Source: Halovulum sp039190275
GTDB taxonomy: Bacteria; Pseudomonadota; Alphaproteobacteria; Rhodobacterales; Rhodobacteraceae
Assembly (NCBI GenBank): GCA_039190275.1
Contig: JBCCYF010000004.1
Location: forward strand, 11,331 to 75,330
Direction of reading: 5' to 3'
DNA length: 64,000 nt
Made by a program: the position numbers and the translations under genes. Below the pieces are notes generated by a model. It saw only the letters and a program-made list of their open reading frames with translations. It was not told the origin of the DNA and searched no databases. Shown here piece by piece: positions 52,780-61,939 of the stretch. Each line of letters opens with the position of its first letter. The stretch's first letter is position 1.

Positions 52780-53592
52780 ATGAGCGACAAGATACGAATG
52801 GCAGTGCTTGGGGCTGCAGGGCGGATGGGCCAGATGTTGATCCGTGCCGTGACCGAGCATCAGGGCGCCACGCTCAGCGGTGTGACGGAACGCCCCGGCC
52901 ACGACTGGGTCGGCGCGGATTTGGGAGAGGCAATGGGAGGTCCCGCGCGCGGTGTGATGGTCAGCGAGGATCCGCTGGAGGTGTTTGCCGGTGCGCAGGC
53001 GGTGATTGACTTCACTTCGCCCAAGGTTTCGCTGGACATGGCGGCGTTGGCGGCGCAGGCGCGCGCGGTGCATGTTATCGGTACAACTGGTTTCTCTGAT
53101 GAACAGATTGTCGCGCTCCAGCCCGCGCAGCGTCATGCGGTCCAGATCCGTGCGGGAAATATGAGCCGGGGTGTCAATCTGCTGACGCAGATCACGCGGC
53201 AAGTGGCGGCGGCGTTGGGCGAGGATTTCGACATTGAGGTTGTCGAAATGCATCACCGGCACAAGGTAGATGCACCGTCAGGGACAGCCCTGATGCTGGG
53301 GCAAGCCGCGGCCGAGGGGCGTGGGGTCAACCTGACGCAGGTGTCGGATCGCGGTCGTGACGGGCTGACCGGAGCGCGGAACACGGGCGACATCGGCTTT
53401 GCAGCATTGCGCGGCGGCGATGTTGCCGGTGAGCACGATGTTGTTTTCGCCGGACATGGCGAACGTATTGTGCTCAGGCACGTCGCGACCGACCGGATGA
53501 TCTTTGCGCGTGGCGCTATCTCAGCCGCCGTCTGGGGTCAGGCCAAGCCGCCGGGCGGATACACAATGCTTGATGTACTTGGGCTCGACTGA
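52780..53592 (+). CDS. dapB: 4-hydroxy-tetrahydrodipicolinate reductase DapB
   Basis: DapB carries out the second committed step of diaminopimelate and lysine synthesis. The 270-residue enzyme has the NAD(P) fold VLGAAGRMGQMLIRAV at its N-terminus, GTTGF, and the active-site region EVVEMHHRHKVDAPSGTAL with the catalytic His pair and Lys. The C-terminus RMIFARGAISAAVWGQAKPPGGYTMLDVL is typical. GGGGGAG precedes the ATG. It is divergent from rbfA; lysA, for the last step, is about 17 kb upstream at 35583. Confidence 0.96.
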   Translation: MSDKIRMAVLGAAGRMGQMLIRAVTEHQGATLSGVTERPGHDWVGADLGEAMGGPARGVMVSEDPLEVFAGAQAVIDFTSPKVSLDMAALAAQARAVHVIGTTGFSDEQIVALQPAQRHAVQIRAGNMSRGVNLLTQITRQVAAALGEDFDIEVVEMHHRHKVDAPSGTALMLGQAAAEGRGVNLTQVSDRGRDGLTGARNTGDIGFAALRGGDVAGEHDVVFAGHGERIVLRHVATDRMIFARGAISAAVWGQAKPPGGYTMLDVLGLD

Positions 53593-53713
53593 TGCCTTCG
53601 GGTCAGCCTTTCATCACGTTTCGGCATTGGTCAAAGGCACCCAATATCCCCCTAACGCGTTGAAATTTCTAACTTCAGGCGGCGTTGGGGGTCGAACACA
53701 GGGGCGAAACGCT

Positions 53714-53968
53714 CTAGGGCAGCCGGTCGGCCCCTATGGCCCTTGCCCCAACGGCCATCATAGCCCCGGTCCCAGCGCCCGCAAAAAGCGTAACGAGCAG
53801 AGAGTCCAGATCGGGTCCGGGCATCGCGATAGCGGTCAGCACCAAACCAACACCGATACCGCCCAAAAGTCCCAGCATTGCTCCAAGGTAAACGCCAGAT
53901 GCTGATGCGCGTGACAATGTCAGAGTTGCCCCGATCCAGCTTGCAATGATACTCAGTAGGAAAGTCAT
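53714..53968 (-). CDS. Small glycine-rich membrane protein of unknown function
   Basis: This 84-residue protein has three hydrophobic segments: TFLLSIIASWIGATLTLS, GVYLGAMLGLLGGIGVGLVL and SLLVTLFAGAGTGAMMAVGA. Glycines are frequent in the second and third, as in tightly packed helices. The ATG at 53968 lies just after GGTGG; an in-frame start at 53995 is less likely. No family is recognised. It converges with dapB across a 121-base gap. Confidence 0.55.
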   Translation of the reverse strand: MTFLLSIIASWIGATLTLSRASASGVYLGAMLGLLGGIGVGLVLTAIAMPGPDLDSLLVTLFAGAGTGAMMAVGARAIGADRLP

Positions 53969-54135
53969 ATCCACCACCTCATATCTAATTACCACTATAT
54001 TTTATGTATTCCGTGGCGTCCCTAGTTCAAGGTATTTAGGGCTGTCTGCCATGACGATTGAGTGACCGCTTTCGGCAACCAGTAGCCACCGGGCCACTGC
54101 CGCTGCAGCATAGTCCGGCGTCTTGCGCAGCGACA

Positions 54136-55617
54136 CTAAAGGTTGTGCAGATCTCGAAACTTCGTTGTGACATAGGATAGGAACGGAGCGGTCGACAATG
54201 GCTGACCCATAGCCCGCGTCATCAGCTGTTCGGGGTCTTCGGCGTTTGCGTGGGCATGCACGTTCTGACGCAACCAGTCGACGATCGGCGCGAAGTCCCC
54301 GGTCGCGATCTGCGCGTCCATATCAGGCAGCGCGCCGCGCATTGCCTCGGCCAGCCCGGCAGCATAGAGGTTGCCCAGACTGTAGGTCGGAAAGTATCCG
54401 AACGCGCCCTGCGACCAATGCACGTCCTGCAGCACTCCGCTTACGGCGTCCGGCACTGTCTTACCGAAATCCGCGGCGAACTGCGTATTCCAGGCGTCTT
54501 CCAGTGCGTCCACCTCAAGCTGTCCATCGATCAGATCTCGCTCCAAACCCGCCCTGAGCAGGATGTGCAGGTTGTAGTGCACCTCATCCGCCTCGGTCCG
54601 GATAAACCCGGTTTCCACCCGATTGAGAGCGGCATAAAGCGCTTCGGGCGAGGCGACGGAACCGGTCCCGTATGTCTCGATAAAGCGAGGAAATATCCAT
54701 TCGGCAAAAGCGCGACTGCGGCCGATCTGGTTTTCAAGGAGGCGGCTCTGGCTTTCGTGCACGCCCATCGAAGCATATTGCGCCGAAGGCTCCATAATCC
54801 GATCAAGCGGCGCATTCTGCGCATAGAGCGCATGGCCGGTCTCGTGGATCACGGAGTAGAGGCAGTCCAGCGGGTTATCCTCCTGCACACGGGTGGTGAT
54901 GCGGACATCGCCGCCCACGCCTGAGCAAAACGGATGCACCGTAAGATCCAGCCGTCCGGAGGTCATGTCATAGCCCAGTGCCAGCGCAACCTCGCGGCTG
55001 AGCGCGATCTGATCCTCGGCCGGAAACGGGCCGGTCAGTTGCCCGGGTGGCGGACTGTCGACCAGTTCTTCGCGCAAGAGCGACAATGGTTCGCGGAGTG
55101 TTTCGAGAAGTGGCAGCAGAATGTCCGCCTTGGCCCCCGGCTCATAGAGCGCAAGCAGCGCGTCGTAGCGTGACTGCCCGTCGTCCGCCAGGTGGTCCGC
55201 CTGCTCCCGCGTGAGCGAGACCATGTGGGACAGGGCCGGTACAAAGTCGGCGAACGCGCCGCTTTCGCGCGCTGCGGTCCAGGCCGTATAGCCCTCGGAC
55301 GATGCCGTCGCGATCGCCGCGGCCAGCGCTTCGGGCACCCGGGTGGCGCGGGCGTGTTCGCGCCGGATCAGCGCCACGTTGCGGGCTGCCGGCGCCGCCA
55401 GAGACCTGTCCGCCAGCAGGTCCAGCCACTCTGACACGCGGGGGTCAGCTTTCCGATTGTGGATGGCCGCCTCTAGCGCCGAAGCGCTTGCCGCCCGCTG
55501 GGCAGCGCCGCGTTCGGGCATTTGCGTCATCTGATCCCAATGCAATACCTGACTAGCCTGTTCCAGCGCGGCAGTCTGCTTGGCATGCTCGATCAATGCT
55601 TCGTAGGCGTTCGTCAT
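54136..55617 (-). CDS. M32 family metallocarboxypeptidase
   Basis: This is a 493-residue zinc carboxypeptidase of family M32 (thermostable carboxypeptidase 1 type). The zinc motif is HETGH (residues 258-262, in YSVIHETGHALYAQN), with the third ligand Glu in VHESQSRLLENQIGRS. HPFCSGVGGDVRITTRV upstream and the C-terminal SLGNLYAAGLAEAM are family blocks. It removes C-terminal residues other than proline from peptides, probably in the cytoplasm since there is no signal peptide. It is divergent from the DUF1800 gene. Confidence 0.94.
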   Translation of the reverse strand: MTNAYEALIEHAKQTAALEQASQVLHWDQMTQMPERGAAQRAASASALEAAIHNRKADPRVSEWLDLLADRSLAAPAARNVALIRREHARATRVPEALAAAIATASSEGYTAWTAARESGAFADFVPALSHMVSLTREQADHLADDGQSRYDALLALYEPGAKADILLPLLETLREPLSLLREELVDSPPPGQLTGPFPAEDQIALSREVALALGYDMTSGRLDLTVHPFCSGVGGDVRITTRVQEDNPLDCLYSVIHETGHALYAQNAPLDRIMEPSAQYASMGVHESQSRLLENQIGRSRAFAEWIFPRFIETYGTGSVASPEALYAALNRVETGFIRTEADEVHYNLHILLRAGLERDLIDGQLEVDALEDAWNTQFAADFGKTVPDAVSGVLQDVHWSQGAFGYFPTYSLGNLYAAGLAEAMRGALPDMDAQIATGDFAPIVDWLRQNVHAHANAEDPEQLMTRAMGQPLSTAPFLSYVTTKFRDLHNL

Positions 55618-55775
55618 TTGATGCTCCGCTATAGGCAGTCCGCTGCACGCTGAAGGACAGGGTTACCGGCGGTCGTCCACCGGGAAGCAATCCGTAACAA
55701 AAAGTTCGACCGGAAAGATACCCAAGCCCGTATAATACGCGTAGATCGCGACAAGTGATAACAGGACCATCGCAT

Positions 55776-57137
55776 ATGCAAAGCAAAAATGAGGCCATAG
55801 CCTCGGCCCGGTTCGGAACAGGCGCGGCGCCGGGTCAGGCCGCTCCGAACAGCCCTGCAGCGCTTTTGCAGGGCTTGCAGATGCCCGAGCCACGACTGGG
55901 CGGTGAGATACCCGGTCTCGAAGCACGCGACGCGCTGCTGGTGGATCAACGAAAGGCCCGCAAACTCCGGGCGACCGATGCTGCCGAGGCCAAGGTGCGG
56001 GAAAAGAAGGTCACGGACAGGTATCGGGCAATCATTATGGGTGACCGGCGGCGGCTGCTGGCGCGGGCGATCGGCGGCCCTTCGGGCCTGCGCGAGCGGC
56101 TGGCATGGTTCTGGGCCGATCATTTTACAGTCGCGGCCGACGGACGGCGGCGCAGCTTGCTGGCGCATGATCTGGTCGAGACGGCGATCCGCCCGAATAT
56201 TACCGGGCGCTTTGCCAAATTGCTGCGTGAGGTCGTACAGCATCCCGCGATGTTGGTTTACCTGAACCAGGCAAGGTCGGTCGGCCCGAACTCGCCGGTC
56301 GGGAAACGGCGAAACGCGGGTTTGAACGAGAACTTGGCCCGCGAGGTGTTGGAGCTGCACACCCTGGGTGTCGATGCCGGCTACACGCAGTCCGATGTGC
56401 GAGAGTTTGCCGAACTTTTGACCGGGTTGTCAGTTGAGGATGGCCGGTTTGCCTTTAAGCCCCGGCTTGCTGAGCCGGGTGCCGAGAACGTTCTGGGTGC
56501 AGAGTATGGCGGCGGCAAAAAGGCACGCCTGCGCGATGTAAACAAGGCCCTCAGGGACCTTGCAATGCGCCCGCAGACGGCACGCCACCTGGCGGCGAAG
56601 CTGATCCGCCATTTCGTGACACTGACCCCTGACGAAAGCTATGTCGAGGCGGTCGCGGATGCCTACCTTGGGTCAAATGGTGACCTGATGGCGACCTACG
56701 CAGCCCTTGTCGATGACCCGCGCGCCTGGGAGCTGCCGCTGCAAAAGGCAAAGACTCCGATGCATTTCATAGTCTCGTCGGTCCGTGCGCTGGGCGTGAC
56801 CGGGCAGGATGTCATGGGGTTCAAGCCGCGTTTGCTCAACACACTGGCGATTGCGCCGATGGCCACTATGGGTCAGCCGCTAATGCGACCGATCGGGCCA
56901 GACGGCTGGTCCGAGGATCCGACGGATTGGATCACCCCGTCCGGGCTTGCCGCGCGCGTCCACTGGGCAAACAGTCTGGTTCAGACCCGCGGCGATGACC
57001 GTGACCCCAGGCAATTTCTGGACCAGACGCTGGGTGTTCTGGCCTCGCCCTTATTGCAACGCGCAGTCGGGGGTGCTGAGACCAGGCATGAGGGGCTGAC
57101 ACTTGTCCTGGCCTCACCCGAATTCAACCGATGCTGA
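55776..57137 (+). CDS. DUF1800 domain protein
   Basis: This 453-residue protein is of the DUF1800 family. Characteristic blocks are LRERLAWFWADHFTV, LLREVVQHPAMLVYLN, LNENLAREVLELHTLGVDAGYTQ and PQTARHLAAKLIRHFVTLTP. Family members are encoded almost always beside a DUF1501 gene, as here, and their role is unproven; an association with exported or surface proteins has been suggested. No signal peptide is evident. The start at 55776 is tentative, with AGGA ten bases upstream; a GTG at 55755 is the alternative. The next gene starts 17 bases after its stop. Confidence 0.87.
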   Translation: MQSKNEAIASARFGTGAAPGQAAPNSPAALLQGLQMPEPRLGGEIPGLEARDALLVDQRKARKLRATDAAEAKVREKKVTDRYRAIIMGDRRRLLARAIGGPSGLRERLAWFWADHFTVAADGRRRSLLAHDLVETAIRPNITGRFAKLLREVVQHPAMLVYLNQARSVGPNSPVGKRRNAGLNENLAREVLELHTLGVDAGYTQSDVREFAELLTGLSVEDGRFAFKPRLAEPGAENVLGAEYGGGKKARLRDVNKALRDLAMRPQTARHLAAKLIRHFVTLTPDESYVEAVADAYLGSNGDLMATYAALVDDPRAWELPLQKAKTPMHFIVSSVRALGVTGQDVMGFKPRLLNTLAIAPMATMGQPLMRPIGPDGWSEDPTDWITPSGLAARVHWANSLVQTRGDDRDPRQFLDQTLGVLASPLLQRAVGGAETRHEGLTLVLASPEFNRC

Positions 57138-57154
57138 AACGCGGAGGACAGAGA

Positions 57155-58360
57155 ATGAGCGATCAAACCCCACGTCGAGAGCTGACGCGACGCCGCCTGC
57201 TGACCAGGGGCCTGGCCTTGGGCTGTTCCGCCGCTGCCAGCCCGCTGATCACTCCGGTGACGCTGGCCTCCACACCGGGTGACACCCGACTGGTTGTGAT
57301 CGTGCTGCGCGGTGCGATGGACGGACTGGACGTGGTGCAACCGATCGGCGACCGTAACCTGCATGGCCACCGCAAGACCCTGTCCGTTGGACCGGACAAC
57401 GGAGCAGCACCGTTGGATAATTTCTATGCCCTGCATCCGGCGTTGTCCGACCTGATGCCCTTGTGGTCGGCTGGCGAACTAAGCTTTGCGCATGCCGTTT
57501 CAACGCCCTATCGGGACAAACGCAGCCATTTCGATGGCCAGGACCTGCTGGAAAACGGCGGGAACTCGGCCGACGGTGGTATGACCCCGGGCAGGGATGG
57601 CTGGTTGAACCGCATGCTCTCGCTTTTACCCGGTGCGCGGGCCGAAACCGCCTTTGCCGTGGGCCGCGGCGGATTGCTGCTGTTGCGCGGAGACACGCCC
57701 ACAAGCAGTTGGTCACCGGACACCGATATGGATCTGTCGCCGCAAGCGGAGCTTTTGCTAAGCAAGGTTTGGGAGCAGGATGCCCTGTTCCATGCCGCCG
57801 GACAAACCGCGATGGCGCTTTCCGCCGAGCGCGATGTGCCCGAAGGCATGAACCCGCGCAACTCGCAACGCGGTGCGGCGCTTGCTGAGTTCGCCGCCGG
57901 ACAGCTGCGCGGCGAAGCCCGTGTCGCTGCCTTCTCACTCAATGGTTGGGACACGCATCAGGGCCAGGCCAATGCCCTGCCGCGCGCCCTGGCCGAACTG
58001 CAGACCGCAATCCTTACCTTAAAGAGCGGTCTTGGCCCTGCCTGGGATAAGACCGCGGTGCTGTGCCTGACCGAATTTGGCCGCACCGTGCGCGAAAACG
58101 GGGTGCGCGGGACCGACCACGGGACGGGGGGTGCCGCGATCTTTGCCGGCGGGGCCCTCAAAGGCCAGTCGGTGCACGGGGAATGGCCGGGACTGGCATC
58201 GCGGGACCTGTATCGGGACCGCGACCTGATGCCGACGGCCGATGTACGAAGCTATGCGGCCTGGGCGATGCGCGATCTGTTTGGTCTTGCCCGCTCGGAC
58301 CTGGAGCGGCTGGTGTTCCCCGGGGTGGACATGGGCTTGGACCCGCGCCTGATCGCCTAG
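57155..58360 (+). CDS. DUF1501 protein with twin-arginine signal
   Basis: This 401-residue protein of the DUF1501 (sulfatase-like fold) family has a twin-arginine-type signal (TRRRLLTRGLALGCSAAASP), so it is probably exported folded by the Tat system. Family blocks are VVIVLRGAMDGLDVVQPIGD, YALHPALSDLMPLWSAGELS, SLNGWDTHQGQ and VLCLTEFGRTVRENGVRGTD followed by HGTGG. GGAGGACAGAGA precedes the ATG at 57155. It is the constant partner of DUF1800 proteins; the substrate is unknown. Confidence 0.88.
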   Translation: MSDQTPRRELTRRRLLTRGLALGCSAAASPLITPVTLASTPGDTRLVVIVLRGAMDGLDVVQPIGDRNLHGHRKTLSVGPDNGAAPLDNFYALHPALSDLMPLWSAGELSFAHAVSTPYRDKRSHFDGQDLLENGGNSADGGMTPGRDGWLNRMLSLLPGARAETAFAVGRGGLLLLRGDTPTSSWSPDTDMDLSPQAELLLSKVWEQDALFHAAGQTAMALSAERDVPEGMNPRNSQRGAALAEFAAGQLRGEARVAAFSLNGWDTHQGQANALPRALAELQTAILTLKSGLGPAWDKTAVLCLTEFGRTVRENGVRGTDHGTGGAAIFAGGALKGQSVHGEWPGLASRDLYRDRDLMPTADVRSYAAWAMRDLFGLARSDLERLVFPGVDMGLDPRLIA

Positions 58361-58490
58361 CGGCCCGCTGCGGCGTTTCACGCTACCAAGACCCACGGAC
58401 CATCCATTTGGTCCCCATCGCATCGCGCCCCTTGTTCCTCCTCACGGCTGGGCGCATGATCCAACCACAGGTTTCAGGGAGGGATTGAGC

Positions 58491-60224
58491 ATGCGAATGG
58501 CAATTTCATGGGTGTCGGTGTTGGCATTGGGTGCCGGTGGCGCGCTGGCGCAGGAAGCACAGCAACCCGAAGAAACACTGAGTGTCGTCAGCAACAGTTC
58601 AGTTGTTGCCCAGGACTACATGGTCGCGGCCGCGAACCCCCTGGCTGCCGAGGCCGGTCGCGCCGTATTGGACGCGGGCGGGTCCGCTGCGGATGCAGCG
58701 GTTGCCGTGCAGTTCATGCTCAATCTGGTCGAGCCGCAAAGCTCGGGCATCGGCGGTGGCGCCTTCCTTTTGTATTGGGACAACTCGGCGCAGGAACTGA
58801 CAACGATGGATGGGCGCGAGCGGGCGCCACTTGCGGCCGGGCCGGACTACTGGCTGGGTCCCGATGGAGAACCCCTGGGATTTTGGGAGGCCGTGATCGG
58901 GGGCCGTTCTGTTGGCGTACCGGGAACACTTAAACTTCTTGAGCAGATGCATCGCGCCCATGGGCGCACACCATGGGCGGATCTGATTGCCCCGACCATC
59001 GCCCTGGCCGAGGATGGTTTCGAGATCAGTCCCCGGCTTGCCGGATCCATCGAGGGCGCCGTAGAACGGGACCTGGCGAAATTTGAGGCAACCCGCGCCT
59101 ACTTTTTTGAGGCCGACGGATCGCCCAAGACTGCGGGCACGATCCTCAAGAACCCGGATTTTGCGCGGACCCTTCGGCTGATCGCGGAGCAGGGATCGGA
59201 CCCGTTCTATTTCGGTGCGATCGCCGGTGACATCGTCGCTGCCGTGCGGACCGAGGACAATCCCGGGATCCTGACGGCCGAGGATCTGGCCGACTATACG
59301 GTTCCGGTGCGTCCGCCGGTCTGCATCCCCTATCGCAGCTACGAGGTTTGCGGGATGGGTCCGCCCACCAGCGGCGGGCTGACCGTGGGTCAGATCCTGG
59401 GGATGTTGTCGACGTTTGACATCCCCGCATTGGGTCCGTCGGTGCCGGCCTATCACCACTACATCGAAGCGGCCAAACTCGCTTATGCGGACCGGGGCCT
59501 CTACATGGCGGACGCAGACTTTGTTGAGATGCCAACCGAGGGTCTGATCGATCCGCTCTACCTTGGCTCCCGTGCCGAGTTGATCGATCCCGCAGCGGCG
59601 ATGGAAACAGCCGCTCCCGGCGAACCGCCGTTCAAGGATGGCGCACTCTGGGCGCCGGACACCCAGCGCGAACGGCCCGGAACCTCGCATTTCGTGGTGG
59701 TGGATCGATATGGTGACATGGTCTCGATGACCACGACGATCGAGACCGGCTTTGGCAGCCGTGTCATGACTGGCGGTTTCCTTTTGAACAATGAACTGAC
59801 CGATTTCAGCCGCGCCCCCGAGGCGGACGGCAGACCCATCGCCAACCGGGTCCAAGGGGGCAAGCGCCCAAGATCCTCCATGGCGCCTACGATGGTGTTT
59901 CAGAACGGTGAGCCTGTGTTACTGACCGGCTCTCCCGGTGGGTCGCGTATTATCAATTATGTGGCGCGGTCTATCGTGGCGATCTTGGACTGGGAGATGG
60001 ACCCGCAGGCGGCGCTGGACATGGGCCATGTGGTCAACAGGAATGGTGCCACTGACCTTGAGGAGGGCACGGACGCGGAGGAATTGGCCGCCGACCTGCA
60101 GGCGCTGGGGCATGAGGTGAACGTGCGCAACCTGAACTCCGGCTTGCATGTGATCCTGATCAGGGATGGTCAACTGATCGGTGCGGCGGATGGCCGTCGC
60201 GAGGGCGTGGCCCTTGGCGACTAG
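58491..60224 (+). CDS. ggt: Gamma-glutamyltransferase
   Basis: This is a 577-residue precursor of periplasmic gamma-glutamyl transpeptidase, which hydrolyses glutathione and transfers its glutamyl group. The signal peptide (AISWVSVLALGAGGALAQ) is followed by the large subunit. Self-cleavage is expected before T398 in RPGTSHFVVVDRYGDMVSMT, the new N-terminal nucleophile. The small subunit carries the glutamate-binding GSPGGSRIINYV loop. The ATG at 58491 follows AGGGAGGG by seven bases. Its end overlaps the convergent ArsR gene by four bases. Confidence 0.94.
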   Translation: MRMAISWVSVLALGAGGALAQEAQQPEETLSVVSNSSVVAQDYMVAAANPLAAEAGRAVLDAGGSAADAAVAVQFMLNLVEPQSSGIGGGAFLLYWDNSAQELTTMDGRERAPLAAGPDYWLGPDGEPLGFWEAVIGGRSVGVPGTLKLLEQMHRAHGRTPWADLIAPTIALAEDGFEISPRLAGSIEGAVERDLAKFEATRAYFFEADGSPKTAGTILKNPDFARTLRLIAEQGSDPFYFGAIAGDIVAAVRTEDNPGILTAEDLADYTVPVRPPVCIPYRSYEVCGMGPPTSGGLTVGQILGMLSTFDIPALGPSVPAYHHYIEAAKLAYADRGLYMADADFVEMPTEGLIDPLYLGSRAELIDPAAAMETAAPGEPPFKDGALWAPDTQRERPGTSHFVVVDRYGDMVSMTTTIETGFGSRVMTGGFLLNNELTDFSRAPEADGRPIANRVQGGKRPRSSMAPTMVFQNGEPVLLTGSPGGSRIINYVARSIVAILDWEMDPQAALDMGHVVNRNGATDLEEGTDAEELAADLQALGHEVNVRNLNSGLHVILIRDGQLIGAADGRREGVALGD

Positions 60225-60568
60225 CGATCTGGTGATGGGGCGTTGCTCGTGTCCTCCAACAGCGCTTCGAGCGCGTCCAGGTCTGCGGCATCGAAGCTGC
60301 CGAAAGCCTCCATCCAGATGGCAGCCGGGCGTAGGCTATCGATGTTCAGGCGGCACCATTTGACCCGACCCTCGCGGTTCTGGCTGATCAGACCTGCGCG
60401 TGTCAGGATCGCGAGATGTTTTGAAACCGCCGCAAGAGACATGTCAAACGGTTGCGCCAAATCGCCGACCGTCGCATCGTTTAGCAGAAGCCGAGAGACG
60501 ATCGCCCGCCGGGTCGGATCGGCAAGGGCCGCGAAGGCAGTATCAAGGTCGGCATCGGAACAGTCCAT
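60221..60568 (-). CDS. ArsR family winged-helix regulator
   Basis: This 115-residue ArsR-type regulator has the helix-turn-helix FAALADPTRRAIVSRLL, VGDLAQPFDMSLAAVSKHLA and the wing GLISQNREGRVKWCRL. No paired metal-binding cysteines are present, so it belongs to the non-metal branch that usually accompanies an SRPBCC/AHSA1 gene. No such partner is encoded here; its neighbours are ggt (convergent, four-base overlap) and the ATP synthase operon. A perfect inverted repeat at 60600-60615 upstream is a candidate autoregulatory site. Confidence 0.88.
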   Translation of the reverse strand: MDCSDADLDTAFAALADPTRRAIVSRLLLNDATVGDLAQPFDMSLAAVSKHLAILTRAGLISQNREGRVKWCRLNIDSLRPAAIWMEAFGSFDAADLDALEALLEDTSNAPSPDR

Positions 60569-60599
60569 GGCTTAGCCATGACCCGATGCATATGAATCG

Positions 60600-60615
60600 T
60601 CAACCTTTTGGTTGA
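60600..60615. promoter_or_regulatory. Inverted repeat upstream of the ArsR gene (candidate operator)
   Basis: TCAACC-TTTT-GGTTGA is a perfect 6-bp inverted repeat, 32 bp upstream of the ArsR start codon. AACC-N4-GGTT-type repeats are common operators of this non-metal ArsR branch, so autoregulation is likely. No gene lies in 60569-60829. Confidence 0.5.
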
Positions 60616-60740
60616 ATGAGTGCAGAGTACTCCAGACCATCGGCAGCGCAGTTGCTCCCGCGTTTGTCCGTATCGTACCACCGAGGTAAAGTCTTTTAAA
60701 AACAACATGTTGTAGAGGAACTTCAAATCGCCAACTGCGC

Positions 60741-60769
60741 TTGACAGGCTGGGGTGCGCCGCCTAGTGT
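60741..60769 (+). promoter_or_regulatory. Near-consensus sigma-70 promoter of the ATP synthase F0 operon
   Basis: TTGACA (60741-60746, perfect -35) and TAGTGT (60764-60769) are spaced by exactly 17 bases, ending 60 bases before atpI. The strength of the -35 fits a constitutive housekeeping operon. Confidence 0.7.
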
Positions 60770-60829
60770 CCGCCCGAGTTAACCGGCGGTGCGTCCTGCG
60801 CCTTCGGTCGGCGAACAAAGGCTTGGACG

Positions 60830-61147
60830 ATGTCCGATACACCTGACCGGGACCAGCTGAAAGCGCTGGAGGACCGGATCGCGGCGGCCCAAAAAGCACG
60901 CGAACCGGAAGCGACCGGCCGGAACAAATTCGAGGCCACAAATCTGGCCTGGCGGATGGTTCTGGAACTGGTGATCGGGATGGTTCTGGGCTGTGTCATC
61001 GGTTATGGGCTGGATGCCATCTTCGGTACCCTTCCCATTTTTCTGATGATTTTCGCCATCCTTGGGTTTGCCGCCGGGATCCGCACCATGATGCGCTCGG
61101 CGGAGGAAGTGAAACGCGGGCGGCAGCGCTCGGACGAGGCGGAGTGA
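60830..61147 (+). CDS. atpI: ATP synthase protein I (AtpI family)
   Basis: This 105-residue membrane protein has a charged N-terminal helix (DQLKALEDRIAAAQKAREPE), two membrane helices (LVIGMVLGCVIGYGLDAIFG and PIFLMIFAILGFAAGIRTMM) and a basic C-terminus. AtpI helps assemble the c-ring of the F0 sector and is not part of the final enzyme. It is the first gene of the operon; atpB starts four bases after its stop. Position and topology make the call secure despite low sequence conservation. Confidence 0.9.
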   Translation: MSDTPDRDQLKALEDRIAAAQKAREPEATGRNKFEATNLAWRMVLELVIGMVLGCVIGYGLDAIFGTLPIFLMIFAILGFAAGIRTMMRSAEEVKRGRQRSDEAE

Positions 61148-61150
61148 CAT

Positions 61151-61906
61151 ATGGCGGATCCGGTTGAGGGTGGCAGTGGTCTGAACATCCATCCAATGGA
61201 TCAGTTTGTTGTGAAACCGTTGTTCGGGGACGGCCCGATACAGTTTTACACTCTAACAAACGCGACGCTCTGGATGGCGCTGACGGTGGCAGCCGTCGGC
61301 CTACTTCTGGTGTTCGGCGCGCGTGGCCGTGCGCTTATTCCGACCCGCGGCCAGAGCATGGCCGAACTGACCTATGGTTTTGTGCGCAAGATGGTCGAGG
61401 ATGTCGCCGGTAAAGAGGGTCTGAAGTACTTCCCCTACGTCCTGACGCTGTTCACCTTTATTCTGTTTGCCAATCTGCTTGCGCTGATCCCGACCTCGTT
61501 TTCCGTTACGTCACATATCGCCGTTACTGCGGTACTCGCCTTCGCGGTGTTTTTTACCGTTACAGCCATCGGGTTTATCAAGCACGGCGTAGGCTTTCTG
61601 GGGCTGTTTTGGGTGTCAAGCGCCCCACTGCCCCTGCGCCCGGTGCTGGCGGTGATCGAGGTGATATCCTACTTCGTGCGACCGGTCAGCCATTCCATCC
61701 GACTGGCTGGCAATCTTATGGCCGGCCACGCCGTGCTCAAGGTCTTCGCGGGCTTCGCAGGGGCACTTGGCGCTGGTGCGGTTCTGCCGGTTGTTGCCAT
61801 CGCGGCGATATATGGTCTGGAGCTGCTGGTGGCCTGCATCCAGGCATATGTCTTTGCCATTCTGACGGTCGTCTACCTCAACGACGCGTTGCATCCGGCT
61901 CACTAG
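61151..61906 (+). CDS. atpB: ATP synthase F0 subunit a
   Basis: This 251-residue membrane subunit forms the two proton half-channels of F0. The essential arginine lies in PVSHSIRLAGNLMAGHAVLK, in the fourth helix, and the C-terminal helix segment LLVACIQAYVFAILTVVYLNDALHPAH carries the conserved Gln and Tyr. The N-terminus (IHPMDQFVVKPLFGDGPIQF) is the alphaproteobacterial form. It lies between atpI and atpE in the usual order. Confidence 0.96.
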   Translation: MADPVEGGSGLNIHPMDQFVVKPLFGDGPIQFYTLTNATLWMALTVAAVGLLLVFGARGRALIPTRGQSMAELTYGFVRKMVEDVAGKEGLKYFPYVLTLFTFILFANLLALIPTSFSVTSHIAVTAVLAFAVFFTVTAIGFIKHGVGFLGLFWVSSAPLPLRPVLAVIEVISYFVRPVSHSIRLAGNLMAGHAVLKVFAGFAGALGAGAVLPVVAIAAIYGLELLVACIQAYVFAILTVVYLNDALHPAH

Positions 61907-61939
61907 AAATTCTGTCATTCCATCAAAGGAGAATATGTC

